From NCBI RefSeq assembly GCF_900566075.1, contig NZ_UPHU01000001.1, positions 3,224,001-3,288,000 on the forward strand: a stretch of 64,000 nt of DNA, in the 5' to 3' direction. The notes below the pieces were generated by a model, which worked only from the letters and a program-made list of their open reading frames with translations, ran no database searches and had not been told where the DNA came from. Within the stretch, counting starts at the first letter, position 1, and each line of letters starts with the position of its first letter. Position numbers and translations under genes: made by a program. Shown here piece by piece: positions 1 to 9,859 of this stretch. Origin of the DNA: Mycobacterium pseudokansasii (GTDB lineage Bacteria; Actinomycetota; Actinomycetes; Mycobacteriales; Mycobacteriaceae).

Positions 1-99
1 TTCGGCCTCGCGCGCTTGGGCGATGACCGACGGAAACAGCTTTTCGACGCCGGTGCCGTAGGAGAAGTTGGGGATCTGAAAGCCGAGCCTGATAGCCAC
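1..99 (-). CDS. LLM-class F420-dependent oxidoreductase, N-terminal part only
   Basis: The first 33 codons of a gene that runs off the left edge. The start is a GTG at 99-97, and the reading begins VAIRLGFQIPNFSYGTG, followed by a helix ending QAREAE. This N-terminal strand pattern (GLQIPNFSYG) is typical of the luciferase-like flavin or F420 oxidoreductase family. By memory it matches Rv1855c, which lies next to the Rv1856c orthologue in H37Rv as it does here. Only the first beta-strand and loop are visible, so substrate and exact subfamily cannot be judged. An ATG at 104-102 is out of frame, which supports the GTG. Confidence 0.7.
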   Translation of the reverse strand, partial: MAIRLGFQIPNFSYGTGVEKLFPSVIAQAREAE

Positions 100-139
100 G
101 GCATCTACCGTAGCGATCGGCGTGGGTAACCCAACAGGC

Positions 140-817
140 TCAGGCGAAGTGCGCCAGCGCGCCGTGGCTCACGTGCAGTGTCTGGCCGGTGATGTGGCGT
201 GCCGCGGGGGTGGTCAGAAACAGCGCCAACCGGGCGATCTCGGCTGCAACCGGAGCCGGTGTGCGGGAAAGACCCTCATATCCGGGCTGGACGCTACGGC
301 CGCACGCGACAGCGTTGATGGTGATGCCGCGGGTGCCGTAAACCTCGGCCTGCCCCGCGATCCAATTCGATAGCGCAGCTTTGACCGCTGCGTCGGCGCT
401 GCCCGCGGACGGGTTTTCCGCCACGACGCCGATGATGGAACCACCGGAGCGCAGATGGTCACCCACACATTGCACGGTCAGTACCGCCGAGAGCACCGTC
501 GCATCGAGCGCGTTGCGCCACGCCGCGGCGGTATCCGACAGCGAGTAGGTCCGCGGATCACCGGCGTCCCAGGACTGCGCCGGCACGTTGACGATGGTGT
601 CCAGGTGATGGGGGAATAAACTGCGGACCTCGGTCAGGCTCGCCGGGTTGGTGGTGTCGCAAGCAATCGCGTCCACCTCGAGTTCCTTGGCGACAACCTC
701 CAGGTCGTCGCGTCGGGCACCGACCAGCGTCACTTTGTGACCGTCGTCGCGAAAACCCGCGGCAACCGTACGCCCCAGATCCGTGTCGCCGCCGGTGACC
801 AGCACCTCCACTGCCAT
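140..817 (-). CDS. SDR-fold protein lacking the catalytic Tyr (Rv1856c-like)
   Basis: A 225-residue Rossmann-fold protein. The ATG at 817 is preceded by GAGGAGGT at ideal spacing, so the longer upstream reading is not needed. The N-terminal VLVTGGDTDLG corresponds to the TGxxxGxG cofactor loop but has Asp for the middle Gly. The NNAG motif is reduced to NVPA. The YxxxK catalytic pair reads DAAVK, so the Tyr is missing while the Lys is kept. The C-terminal ITGQTLHVSHG is normal for FabG-like SDRs. Conclusion: an SDR relative that may bind NAD(P) but is unlikely to be an ordinary ketoreductase. It is divergent from modA. Confidence 0.8.
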   Translation of the reverse strand: MAVEVLVTGGDTDLGRTVAAGFRDDGHKVTLVGARRDDLEVVAKELEVDAIACDTTNPASLTEVRSLFPHHLDTIVNVPAQSWDAGDPRTYSLSDTAAAWRNALDATVLSAVLTVQCVGDHLRSGGSIIGVVAENPSAGSADAAVKAALSNWIAGQAEVYGTRGITINAVACGRSVQPGYEGLSRTPAPVAAEIARLALFLTTPAARHITGQTLHVSHGALAHFA

Positions 818-1050
818 GACCTCCTCGTGTTCACCATTGAACCCAGACCCTGGAAGTTCGCCCGCCACGGGAGCCTTGCCTGGGACCTCGGCATGTTATG
901 GCCTCAATCCCGGTACATGTTACTGGACAGTAGCTATTCGGCGAAACTCCGCGAAGCTGCGACGCGCAGACGAATTTCATAACTGTGGCGGCCTGTTCGG
1001 GAGCGCTTTTGGCCGGCCGTGGGTGATGGCCCGGCTGCTACGTTTGATCA

Positions 1051-1830
1051 ATGCGCCGGATCGGGATGCTGGGCGGTTTGGTATCGAGGCTGCTGATCTG
1101 GGGGCTGGTCGGGAGCGTGGTGGCGTGCAGTTCGCACGCACAACGGGCCCCGGACTCGCGATCGATAGCGGTGTTCGCGGCGGCATCACTGAAGTCCGCG
1201 TTCACCCAGATCGGTGAGCAGTTCCGCAAAGACAACCCCGGCGCTGGAGTCGACTTCGACTTCGCCGGTTCCTCCGAGCTGGCGACACAACTGACCCAGG
1301 GCGCGACTGCCGACGTCTTCGCCTCGGCGGATACCGCCCAGATGGACACCGTGGCCAAGGCCGGCTTGGTGGCCGCAGATCCGGCCAACTTTGCCTCCAA
1401 CACGCTGGTCATCGTCACCGCGCCGGGAAATCCGAAACGGATCGGATCATTCGCCGACCTGGCCGGGCCGGGACTCGGCGTGGTGATCTGCCAGCAGCCG
1501 GTTCCGTGTGGATCGGCTACCCGGCGCATCGAGGACGCCACCGGAATCCAGCTGCGGCCGGTCAGCGAAGAGCTCAGCGTGACCGACGTTCTCAACAAGG
1601 TCGCGACCGGACAGGCCGATGCCGGGCTGGTCTATGCCACCGACGCAGTGAACGCCGGCGACAAAGTGGCCACGGTCAAGTTTCCCGAGGCCAGTGGCGC
1701 GGTAAATGTGTATCCCATCGTGGTGCTGAGAAAGGCGCCCCAGCCTGAGCTGGCGCGGAAGTTCGTGGCCCTGGTGACGGCCAAGACAGGGCGGCAGATC
1801 CTGGATCGGTCGGGGTTCGCCAAGCCCTGA
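1051..1830 (+). CDS. modA: Molybdate ABC transporter substrate-binding lipoprotein ModA
   Basis: A 259-residue periplasmic-binding lipoprotein for molybdate/tungstate import. The signal peptide ends in a lipobox with the acylated Cys at residue 26 (SVVAC). The mature part begins with the ModA pattern IAVFAAASLKSAFTQIG and continues with the FDFAGSSELATQL and ATADVFASAD segments that line the oxyanion pocket, and later GLVYATDA. Length fits the family. modB starts 9 bp after the stop, so the two are co-transcribed. By memory this is the Rv1857 orthologue. The cargo delivered by the system supplies molybdopterin enzymes. Confidence 0.95.
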   Translation: MRRIGMLGGLVSRLLIWGLVGSVVACSSHAQRAPDSRSIAVFAAASLKSAFTQIGEQFRKDNPGAGVDFDFAGSSELATQLTQGATADVFASADTAQMDTVAKAGLVAADPANFASNTLVIVTAPGNPKRIGSFADLAGPGLGVVICQQPVPCGSATRRIEDATGIQLRPVSEELSVTDVLNKVATGQADAGLVYATDAVNAGDKVATVKFPEASGAVNVYPIVVLRKAPQPELARKFVALVTAKTGRQILDRSGFAKP

Positions 1831-1839
1831 CGAGCTGCT

Positions 1840-2640
1840 GTGCGCCGGCCTGCCGATCTGCCCCGCTGGGTGTACGTCCCCGCCGCCGCGGGGGCGGTCT
1901 TCGTGGTGCTACCACTGATTGCGATTGCCCTCAAGGTCGATTGGCCCAACTTCTGGTCGCTGATCGCCAGCACCTCGTCCAGGACCGCCCTGGTACTCAG
2001 CCTCAAAACGGCAGCGGCGAGCACCGTGCTGTGCGTTCTGCTGGGGGTGCCGATGGCGCTGGTGTTGGCCCGCAGCCGGGCGCGGCTGGTGCGGTTGCTG
2101 CGGCCGCTGATCCTGCTGCCGCTCGTGCTGCCGCCGGTGGTGGGGGGCATCGCGCTGCTTTACGCGTTCGGCCGGCTCGGGCTGATCGGGCACTATCTGG
2201 AGGCCGCTGGCATCAGCATCGCGTTCAGCACGACGGCGGTGGTGCTGGCGCAGACCTTCGTCTCGCTGCCGTTCCTGGTGATATCGCTGGAAGGGGCGGC
2301 GCGCACGGCGGGAGCCGACTACGAGGTTGTGGCGGCGACACTGGGGGCTCGACCCAGCACGATCTGGTGGCGGGTGACGCTGCCGCTGGTGCTGCCGGGC
2401 ATGGTGTCGGGAGCGGTGCTGGCGTTCGCCCGGTCGCTGGGGGAGTTCGGGGCCACGTTGACGTTTGCCGGCTCCCGCGAGGGGGTCACCCGGACCCTTC
2501 CGCTGGAGATCTACCTGCAGCGGGTGAACGATCCGGACGCCGCGGTGGCATTGTCGCTTCTTCTGGTGGCGGTGGCGGGACTGGTCGTGCTGGGTCTGGG
2601 CACTCGACGGCTGGCGGGACAAACGGCCGGAAAGTCCTGA
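1840..2640 (+). CDS. modB: Molybdate ABC transporter permease ModB
   Basis: A 266-residue inner-membrane permease with a GTG start 9 bp after modA. About five to six hydrophobic segments are visible (for example residues 10-30, 55-75, 85-107). The coupling EAA loop reads [21 protein letters not shown], the site that contacts the ModC ATPase, and is followed by [16 protein letters not shown], typical of ModB/CysT permeases. In H37Rv modC follows almost immediately. Here about 3.4 kb containing two broken kinase genes separates modB from modC, so ModC translation probably depends on readthrough or on its own promoter. Confidence 0.95.
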   Translation: MRRPADLPRWVYVPAAAGAVFVVLPLIAIALKVDWPNFWSLIASTSSRTALVLSLKTAAASTVLCVLLGVPMALVLARSRARLVRLLRPLILLPLVLPPVVGGIALLYAFGRLGLIGHYLEAAGISIAFSTTAVVLAQTFVSLPFLVISLEGAARTAGADYEVVAATLGARPSTIWWRVTLPLVLPGMVSGAVLAFARSLGEFGATLTFAGSREGVTRTLPLEIYLQRVNDPDAAVALSLLLVAVAGLVVLGLGTRRLAGQTAGKS

Positions 2641-2728
2641 ACAACCGTGACCGGACTTGGTGAATGCGAGCGATTCCGGCAATTCCGAATCGGGTGTGCC
2701 ACCTAGTGACGGGATCCACGATTTGGCC

Positions 2729-4663
2729 ATGTCGGTAGAGGTGGGTCAGGTCTTCGCGGGATACACGTTCCTGCGGGCGCTGGGTACGGGCGGAATGGGC
2801 CAAGTGTATGTGGCGGCGCATCCGCGGTTGCCGCGCGAGGAAGCGGTGAAAATACCGCCGGCAGAATTGACCGGCGATCCCGAGTACCGCGCGCGATTTG
2901 AGCGTGAGGCTGACCTGGCCGCCAGTTTGCATCATCGGAATATCGTCAGGATTCATGACCGCGGTGAATGTGAGGGCCGCCTGTGGATCTCAATGGAATA
3001 TGTAGCGGGCACCGATGTTGCTCAATTGCTGCGTCAGCAGTACCCGGGCGAAATGCCGCTCGATGCGGCGGCACCGATCATCACTGCGGTCGGCTCGGCG
3101 CTCGGCGCTCGACTATGCGCATCATCGCGGGTTATTTCACCGCGATGTCAAACCGGCAAACATCTTGCTGACCGAACCCGATGGGGGACAGGCGAGCCGG
3201 GTTTTTCTTGCTGATTTCGGCCTTGCGCGGCGCGTCGATGACGCGACGGGCCTGACCGCGACCGACGTCACGGTGGGCACCATGGCCTACATTGCGCCCG
3301 AGCAACTGAAAGGCGATCCGGTTGACGGGCGTGCCGATCAATATGCGTTGGCCTGCACCGCGTTCAACCTCTTGGCCGGCGTGCCACCGTATAGCGACGC
3401 CAACCCGGCGGTGGTGATCAGCCAACACATCAGCGCCTCACCGCCTCCGATCAGCGCTTACCGCCCCGAATTGGCCGCACTGGATTCGGTGTTCGCCAAA
3501 GCGATGGCCAAGAATCCTGCCGACCGGTTTGGCAGCTGTGCGCAGTTCGCCGCCCAACTGAGGCGGCAACTGAGCCCGGATTTCGCGTACGCCGATGAGA
3601 TTCCGCTACGGGCCGACACTCAAGACACCCAGCCGGCGATCGACCGCACCGTGCCCGCCTATCCGCGCGCGTCAACCAACCGCAAGCGATTGAGTCAACG
3701 TCGGGGTCTCTTGGTGGGCGCCCTGGTGAGCATCCTGTTGCTGATCGCCGGAGGTGTTTTCGCGGCGGTCAAACTCACCCGGTCTGACAAGCCGGCCGCC
3801 ACTGAGTCCCATGGGACGACCGGTACCCCGTCCGTCCGCGGCACCCAACACGGGTCCGTTCACCGGTGTCTAGCGGGCCGACTTCGGCAAGGGCACGACG
3901 TTCGCCGATGGTCCGGGCCCCAGTGGCCCGCCGTCTAGCGACAGCTACGCGGTCCGTTCGGTGTGCGGGTCGGCGGGGTGTGTGTGGCAACCGCGTCGCA
4001 TCTGGGCGGCGAAACGACGTTCGCGCCGACAATGGTGCTCGACCAGATCGACGGGCAGTGGCTGGGCGTAGCCATCGGCTCCGACAAGTGCCAAGGAGCT
4101 CCCGCCGAGATCTGGGAGGTGTTCACGCTGCAGCCGGGCCCCGGCGGCAGCTTCACCGGCGAATTCGCCGCCATGACCAGCAATGATTGTGTGGGCAAGC
4201 ACACCGTGACGTTCACCCGCATCGGGGACGTCGACCTCAACAGTCTTCCCGACCCGGCCACCTTGCCGCCGCGGGTGGTGTCCCCGGCCGAGGCGCTGCG
4301 CGGCAGCTACCACGCGAACAACGGACCTTCCGGGGCCGGGGTATCACGCAACAGACGGACTATGCGGTCACCACCCGCTGTCTGCGTACCGGCGATCGGT
4401 GCATGAGCTTCTTCCACGCACCGTCGGGTGCGGTGGAACCGCTGGTATTCGGTGACGGCAACTGGACACTGAACACCGAGTCCGACATTGGTGTGCCCGG
4501 GCCGAAACACCGCGATGCACTTGAAAAAGCGGGACAGTATCCGCTGCCCCACCCACCACAAGATCCCATTACCACACTGACCGGGCACGGTAATCAGGAA
4601 CAGACCGGGTCCTGCGCCGCCAATGTGGATTTCGACGAAACATTCACTCGCACTGGCGAATAG
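2729..4663 (+). pseudogene. Degenerate receptor Ser/Thr protein kinase, copy 1
   Basis: Remains of a PknE/PknJ-type membrane kinase. The ATG at 2729 begins MSVEVGQVFAGY, then a glycine loop LGTGGMGQVY and the VAIK-like EEAVKI. After a frameshift at about 3095-3111 another frame carries HRDVKPANI, ADFGLA and IAPEQ, a juxtamembrane stretch, and one TM segment (GLLVGALVSILLLIAGG, about 3706-3756). The extracellular sensor domain then continues through further lesions: a +1 shift near 3830, an in-frame TAG at about 3871, a GT-repeat slip near 3985, and a shift near 4335. It ends DFDETFTRTGE. At least five independent lesions make it non-functional as a whole kinase. Confidence 0.85.
3093..3111 (+). 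repeat. 7-bp tandem duplication causing kinase frameshift
   Basis: The sequence has period 7 here (unit CTCGGCG, just over two copies). Removing one unit restores the continuous kinase reading GSALDYAHHRGLFHRDVKPAN. This pins the first inactivating event of kinase copy 1 to replication slippage. Confidence 0.85.
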
Positions 4664-4772
4664 CGCCATATGCCGGCCCGTTGCGCGAATACCGGTGAGC
4701 AACGTGGTCGTCATCACGTGCGACCGACACCAATCGGCGGTTCAACCTCGTTGACTTATCTGCGATTTGGCC

Positions 4773-5730
4773 ATGTCGCTTGAGGCCGGCGAGGTGTTCG
4801 TGGGATACACGATTCTTCGCGTGCTCGGCGGGGGCGGAATGGGCCAGGTGTATCTGGCACAACATCCGCGGTTGCCGCGCGAGGATGCGCTCAAGGTGCT
4901 GCCCGCGGATCTGACGAACGACCCGGAGTATCGGGCTCGGTTCATGGGGGAGGGTCCAGTTCGGTCCGGCCACCAAACTCGCCGAGGCCCCCGCTGACGG
5001 CGCGAAGCAGACGACGGCCACCTATGCCGCCCGCTCGGTATGCCGGTCCGCCGGCTGCGTCGCCACCGCATCACGCCTCAACGGCGAAATCAAGCTCGCG
5101 TCGACCATGGTGTTCGACGAAGTCGACGGTCGCTGGGTGGCCGTAACGATCGGATCAGTAAAGTGCCGAGATTCGGCCTCACGAATGTGGGAAGCGTTCA
5201 CTCTGCAGCCCGGTCCCGGCGGCACCTTCACCGTCGAATATCGCGGTGCTGCCAGCAATTCCTGCGCCGAGAAGCGAACCGTGACGTTCACCCGCACCGG
5301 CGACGTCGACGTCAACAGCCTTCCCGACCCGGCCTCGCTGCCGGCACGAGTGGTATCTCCCGCCGAAGCGCTGCACGGCCGCTATCACATCACGCGAAAC
5401 TTCAGCAGCACTCTCCCGCAACAGCAGGCAGACGAAGACGTCACCACCAGCTGTCTGCGCAGCGGCGATCAATGCATGAGCTACTTCTACTCACCAACCA
5501 GCGACACACCACTGGTATTCGAGGACGGCAGCTGGACCTTGGACCTCGAACAAGACGGGAACTTCCCGGGCTGCATCGGCCTCTATGTGAAAACCACCGG
5601 GCAGTATCCGCTGCCGCAACCGACGCAGGATCCGATCACCCGGCTCAGCGGTCACGGTCATCATCAGCAGTCGGGCTCCTGCGCAACGAATGTCGACTTT
5701 GATGAAACACTCGTGCGCACCGGCGATTAG
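4773..5730 (+). pseudogene. Degenerate receptor Ser/Thr protein kinase, copy 2 (kinase core deleted)
   Basis: A paralogue of the preceding kinase in tandem. The ATG at 4773 has the same upstream context (GATTTGGCC) as copy 1. About 57 residues of the kinase N-lobe are kept ([26 protein letters not shown]). At about 4944-4951 the reading jumps, in another frame, directly into the extracellular domain, equivalent to RADFGKGTTF of copy 1. The rest of the kinase domain and the TM segment are missing, a deletion of roughly 0.9 kb. The extracellular domain (about 4951-5730) is then uninterrupted, with paired Cys (SVCRSAGC, TSCLRSGDQC, GSCATNVDF), and ends DFDETLVRTGD. It has no membrane anchor or signal left. 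Confidence 0.85.
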
Positions 5731-6083
5731 CGCCCGGCCCCGTCGGTGGGCCGCTGCGTGACGTTCTACAACTGAGCCGGATCGCCGGGCCTTATCCCGC
5801 CGAAATTGCCACTAGCGCTGTGCTCACCCGACCAACCACAGCCGCTAGGGCAATGTGGGCGAGGGCGGGCGGCGGGCCCGGCGCGGCCGCCTGCAGTTCG
5901 CGACAACGGCCCATGCGACTGGCCGATGCTGCCCTCATCGCGGCGAGCGCCGCTCCGCGCTGCCGGGGCAGGGAAATCGTCGCCTACGGTGTGATCCATG
6001 CCTGGCAACTGTGGGGGACGGTGCTTGCAGTGCCGAATCTGTGTCCCGGCAGCTAGCACCGCCCTCACGCGAGATGGCCGATC
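5731..6083. other. Gap between kinase remnant and modC, no gene seen
   Basis: 353 bp of GC-rich sequence. Open frames exist on both strands but have Arg/Pro/Ala-biased shadow composition and no recognisable motif. It probably contains whatever promoter now serves modC. No clear terminator hairpin was found. Confidence 0.4.
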
Positions 6084-7181
6084 GTGAGCGGGTTGCAACT
6101 TCGCGCCGCCATGACCGGCCGCCGGCTGGACCTGGATTTCTCGGTGTCGCCGGGCGAGGTGCTGGCTATCCTCGGTCCCAACGGTGCGGGCAAATCAACC
6201 ACCCTTCATGTCATTGCCGGGCTGATACGTCCCGATTCCGGTCTGGTGCGCCTCGGGGACCGGGTGTTGACAGACACCGCCGCCGGAATCGATGTGGCGA
6301 CGCACGACCGCCGGGTCGGGCTGCTCCTGCAGAAGCCGCTGCTGTTTCCGCATCTGAGCGTCGCCGCCAACGTGATGTTCGGGCCGCTCAGCCGTCGCGG
6401 GACATTCCGGTTCGGTCGTTCCCGGCGGCGGGCGGCCGCACTGCGCTGGTTGACTGAAGTGGACGCCGCGCAGTTTGCTGACCGCAAGCCGCGACAGCTA
6501 TCCGGTGGTCAAGCGCAGCGGGTCGCCATCGCCCGTGCCCTTGCGGCCGAACCCGAGGTACTGCTGCTCGACGAGCCGTTGACCGGCTTGGATGTGACTG
6601 CCGCCGCGGCGATACGCACGGTGCTGCAAAGCGTGGTCACCGACACCGGCTGCGCTGTCGTCCTGGTGACCCATGACCTGTTGGACGTGCTGACGCTGGC
6701 CGATCGGGTGATGGTGCTCGAGTCCGGGCAGATCTCCGAAATCGGTCCGGTGGCCGATGTGCTCGCCGCGCCCCGCAGTCACTTCGGGGCGCGCGTTGCC
6801 GGTATCAACCTCGTCAGCGGGGCCATGGGCGCTGACGGCGCGCTACACACACCGGCCGGCGCTCGCTGGCACGGGATCCCGGCCCAAGATCTCACCCACG
6901 GGCACGACGTGGTGGCCGTGTTCGCGCCGTCGGCGGTGGCGGTACACCTCGAACAGCCGCACGGTAGCCCCCGCAATACGGTCGAAGTAACCGTGGCAGA
7001 GGTGCAGACTCGCGGATCCGCGGTCCTGGTCCGTGGCCGCGATCAGCCCGATGGCGCCCCGGGCCTGGCCGCCAGTATCACCGTCGACGCCGCCGCAGAG
7101 TTGCGGCTGACCCCCGGAACGCGGGTGTGGTACAGCATCAAGGCTCATGAAGTGATGCTGCATCCGGCACCTCACCGATAG
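6084..7181 (+). CDS. modC: Molybdate ABC transporter ATP-binding protein ModC
   Basis: A 365-residue cytoplasmic ATPase that energises ModB. Start GTG at 6084 ([10 protein letters not shown]). Walker [10 protein letters not shown] is at residues 31-39, the Q-loop is in [14 protein letters not shown], and these are followed by the signature LSGGQAQR, Walker B VLLLDEP and the H-loop VTHDLLD. The C-terminal about 110 residues (from [11 protein letters not shown]) form the MOP/TOBE-like regulatory domain that binds molybdate. All motifs are intact, so the transporter is probably functional although the gene is detached from modAB by the kinase remnants. Orthologue of Rv1859. Confidence 0.93.
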   Translation: MSGLQLRAAMTGRRLDLDFSVSPGEVLAILGPNGAGKSTTLHVIAGLIRPDSGLVRLGDRVLTDTAAGIDVATHDRRVGLLLQKPLLFPHLSVAANVMFGPLSRRGTFRFGRSRRRAAALRWLTEVDAAQFADRKPRQLSGGQAQRVAIARALAAEPEVLLLDEPLTGLDVTAAAAIRTVLQSVVTDTGCAVVLVTHDLLDVLTLADRVMVLESGQISEIGPVADVLAAPRSHFGARVAGINLVSGAMGADGALHTPAGARWHGIPAQDLTHGHDVVAVFAPSAVAVHLEQPHGSPRNTVEVTVAEVQTRGSAVLVRGRDQPDGAPGLAASITVDAAAELRLTPGTRVWYSIKAHEVMLHPAPHR

Positions 7182-7281
7182 GCACACACGCCAGGACATT
7201 GTCGCAGCCGCCAAAGACGAACAGCGTCGACACCGGCAGGCCATCCTTGCTTCACGGCAACAACACGGTAGGTTCGTCGCC

Positions 7282-8301
7282 ATGCATCAGGTGGACTCCA
7301 ACACGAGACGTCGCAACGGACTGTGGGCAACGCTGGCGATCGCCACCGTAAGCAGTGCCGGCGCGCTCACCATCGCGCTGCCGGCGACCTCCGGCGCCGA
7401 CCCGGAGCCGGCGCCCGCGCCGGCCACCACGACAGCGGTCGCGCCACCGTCGACCACCGCGGCGGCACCGGCACCAGCACCGGCGACCGCTCCGGCGACA
7501 CCGCCACCGGGAACCACCAGCACGCCTGCGGCACAGCCGGGCGGGGATCCGAATGCCGCACCGCCACCGGCGGACCCCAACGCACCGCCCCCACCCGCTG
7601 CCGACCCGAATGCACCCGAACCCGCCCGGATGACTAATGCGGTCGGCGGATTCAGCTTCATCCTGCCGCCGGGCTGGGTCGAGTCCGACGCTTCTCACCT
7701 CGACTACGGGTCGGCGCTGCTCAGCAAGGCAACCGGGGAGCCACCCATGCCCGGGCAGGCACCGCCGGTGGCCAACGACACGCGTATCGTGCTGGGCCGC
7801 CTCGACCAACGGCTCTACGCCAGTGCCGAAACCACCAATCCCAAGGCCGCGGTGCGGTTGGGGTCGGACATGGGTGAGTTCTTTATGCCGTACCCGGGCA
7901 CCCGAATCAACCAGGAAACGGTTCCGCTCAACGCCAACGGGGTGTCCGGAAGTGCGTCCTACTACGAAGTCAAATTCAGCGATCCGGCCAAGCCGAACGG
8001 CCAGATCTGGACCGGCGTGATCGGTACACCTGCCGGCAGTACGCCCAATGCCGGACCTCCGCAGCGCTGGTTTGTGGTGTGGCTGGGTACCTCGAATAAC
8101 CCGGTCGACAAGGGCGCGGCTAAAGCTCTTGCCGAGTCGATCCGTCCCTGGACACCACCGCCACCGGAACCGGCCCCGGGCGAGCCGGCGACACAACCGG
8201 GCGCGCCTGCACCGGCGCCCGTCCCCGCTCCGGTCCAGGCTCCGGCTGCGGGAGTGACGCCCACCCTCACGCCGACACCGCAGCGGACACAACCGGCGTA
8301 A
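7282..8301 (+). CDS. apa: Alanine/proline-rich secreted glycoprotein Apa (fibronectin-attachment protein)
   Basis: A 339-residue secreted antigen. The signal peptide (residues 1-39, hydrophobic [19 protein letters not shown]) ends near SGA before mature [12 protein letters not shown] Pro/Ala/Thr-rich N-terminal stretch (about 40-115) would be the mannosylated region. It is followed by a globular core from about 120 ([16 protein letters not shown]) with the fibronectin-binding type pattern, and a Pro-rich C-terminal tail with further [11 protein letters not shown] repeats. Same position as Rv1860 downstream of modC. The proposed role is adhesion and immune modulation; Apa is known as a major glycosylated antigen of mycobacteria. 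Confidence 0.93.
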   Translation: MHQVDSNTRRRNGLWATLAIATVSSAGALTIALPATSGADPEPAPAPATTTAVAPPSTTAAAPAPAPATAPATPPPGTTSTPAAQPGGDPNAAPPPADPNAPPPPAADPNAPEPARMTNAVGGFSFILPPGWVESDASHLDYGSALLSKATGEPPMPGQAPPVANDTRIVLGRLDQRLYASAETTNPKAAVRLGSDMGEFFMPYPGTRINQETVPLNANGVSGSASYYEVKFSDPAKPNGQIWTGVIGTPAGSTPNAGPPQRWFVVWLGTSNNPVDKGAAKALAESIRPWTPPPPEPAPGEPATQPGAPAPAPVPAPVQAPAAGVTPTLTPTPQRTQPA

Positions 8302-8423
8302 CCGGCCGTCGCGAAGCGCATATCCGCCCCGCTTGGCCGGGCGCCGCGGAGGCGACCATTCCCATCGGCGCGCGAACCGGGTATACCGAGATCACGGTCC
8401 AGCAGTCGAGTTGGGCCTGACCA

Positions 8424-8463
8424 GTGATCAGCCGGTGATCAGCCGGTGATGAGCCGGTGATGA
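8424..8463 (+). repeat. 11-bp tandem repeat (GTGATCAGCCG, about 3.6 copies)
   Basis: Two exact copies of GTGATCAGCCG, a third with C to G, and a partial fourth run directly up to the AAGGAG ribosome-binding site of the next gene. It lies entirely in the apa/Rv1861-like intergenic space. Confidence 0.85.
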
Positions 8464-8476
8464 CAAGGAGATCCCG

Positions 8477-8776
8477 ATGGGTGTCATGGCAGCAACCGAG
8501 TTTCTGGCCCGTTCGACGACGCTGACCAGCGTCGGCTGGATCGGCTACATCATCATCGGCGCGATCGCGGGCTGGATCGCGGGCAAGATTGTCAAAGGGT
8601 CAGGATCCGGGATCTTGATGAACATCGTCATCGGCGTCGTAGGAGCGCTGATCGGCGGCTTCCTGCTGAGCTTCTTCGTCGACACGGCAGCCGGCGGCTG
8701 GTGGTTCACCCTGTTCACCGCGATTCTCGGCTCGGTGATCCTGCTCTGGCTAGTCGGGATGGTGCAAAAGCGTTAA
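8477..8776 (+). CDS. GlsB/YeaQ/YmgE-family small membrane protein
   Basis: A 99-residue integral membrane protein (Rv1861 position). AAGGAG at 8465-8470 sets the start at ATG 8477; a second ATG (residue 4) is possible. Three hydrophobic segments are visible: IGYIIIGAIAGWIAGKI, MNIVIGVVGALIGGFLL and WFTLFTAILGSVILLWLVG. The IGAIAGWIAGKIVKGSG motif is the hallmark of the transglycosylase-associated (YeaQ) family, a misnomer since members have no known catalytic activity. Role unknown, often stress-linked. Confidence 0.85.
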   Translation: MGVMAATEFLARSTTLTSVGWIGYIIIGAIAGWIAGKIVKGSGSGILMNIVIGVVGALIGGFLLSFFVDTAAGGWWFTLFTAILGSVILLWLVGMVQKR

Positions 8777-8824
8777 CAGCAGCTAACCCGTTGCGGCCGT
8801 GCCGGATTGCGGCATGATGAGGTG

Positions 8825-9853
8825 ATGTCCGCAGCGGCGAGCGCCCCGACGATGACGGCCTGGCAGATACGCCGGCCCGGCCCGCTGGACAGCAGCCCGC
8901 TCGAGCGGGTCAGCACCGAAATGCCGCGACCGGGACCGGGTGAGCTGCTCGTGGCGGTGCACACGTGCGGGGTTTGCCGGACCGATCTGCATGTCGCCGA
9001 GGGCGATCTTCCCGTGCACCGCCAACGGGTGACTCCCGGACATGAGGTGGTAGGGGAGGTCATCGAGGTGAGCGCCGATGCCGGCGACGAGTTCCAGGTC
9101 GGGGACCGGGTTGGTATCGCGTGGTTACGCCACACCTGCGGGGTGTGCAAGTACTGCCTTAGGGGCGACGAGAATCTGTGTCCGAAGTCGCGCTACACCG
9201 GCTGGGACGCCGACGGCGGATACGCCGAATTCACCACGGTTCCAGCGGCTTTCGCGCACCACCTGCCCAGCGGCTACAGCGACAGCGAGCTTGCGCCGCT
9301 ACTGTGTGCCGGCATCATCGGATACCGCTCACTGTTGCGGGCGGAGCTGCCGCCCGGCGGTCGGCTGGGTCTTTACGGCTTCGGCGGCAGCGCCCATATC
9401 ACCGCTCAGGTCGCGCTGGCCCAGGGCGCCGAGGTCCACGTGATGACCCGCGGAGCGCAAGCGCGCCGGCTGGCGCTCGAACTCGGCGCCGCCTCGGCCC
9501 AAGGTGCCGCCGACCCGCCCCCGGTGCCGCTCGACGCGGCGATCTTGTTCGCGCCGGTCGGTGACCTGGTGCTGCCCGCCTGCGAGGCTCTGGACCGAGG
9601 CGGTACCTTGGCGATCGCCGGCATCCACCTCAGCGATATCCCGGCCCTGAACTACCAGCGGCACCTATTCCAGGAGCGCCAGATCCGGTCGGTCACTTCG
9701 AACACGCGGGCCGACGCGCGCGCGTTTCTCGACTTCGCAGCGCACCATCACATCCAGGTCACCACTCCGGAATACCCGTTGGGACAAGCTGATCGCGCGC
9801 TCAGCGACCTCAGCTCCGGGCGCATCGCGGGTGCAGCCGTCCTGTTGATCTAA
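8825..9853 (+). CDS. adhA: Zinc-dependent alcohol dehydrogenase AdhA
   Basis: A 342-residue medium-chain dehydrogenase. Catalytic zinc ligands lie in [15 protein letters not shown] (Cys), [10 protein letters not shown] (His-Glu) and the later region. The structural zinc loop [15 protein letters not shown] has all four Cys. The cofactor region reads [16 protein letters not shown]. Start ATG 8825 is chosen because GATGAGG precedes it; an ATG 18 bp upstream is weaker. Orthologue of Rv1862. It oxidises alcohols with NAD(P) in the cytosol; the physiological substrate is not evident. Confidence 0.9.
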   Translation: MSAAASAPTMTAWQIRRPGPLDSSPLERVSTEMPRPGPGELLVAVHTCGVCRTDLHVAEGDLPVHRQRVTPGHEVVGEVIEVSADAGDEFQVGDRVGIAWLRHTCGVCKYCLRGDENLCPKSRYTGWDADGGYAEFTTVPAAFAHHLPSGYSDSELAPLLCAGIIGYRSLLRAELPPGGRLGLYGFGGSAHITAQVALAQGAEVHVMTRGAQARRLALELGAASAQGAADPPPVPLDAAILFAPVGDLVLPACEALDRGGTLAIAGIHLSDIPALNYQRHLFQERQIRSVTSNTRADARAFLDFAAHHHIQVTTPEYPLGQADRALSDLSSGRIAGAAVLLI

Positions 9854-9859
9854 CCGGGT

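Noticed and set aside
1909..2730. Long minus-strand open frame of 273 codons opposite modB
   Set aside because: Gln/Arg/His-rich shadow of modB with no motif; modB itself has clear permease features.
5766..6098. Minus-strand 110-codon ORF in the gap before modC
   Set aside because: Arg/Pro/Gly-biased composition, no motif and no ribosome-binding site; treated as non-coding.
7380..7640. Repeats in apa as a tandem DNA repeat or CRISPR-like array
   Set aside because: Repetition arises from Pro/Ala-rich coding; units are irregular and without spacers.
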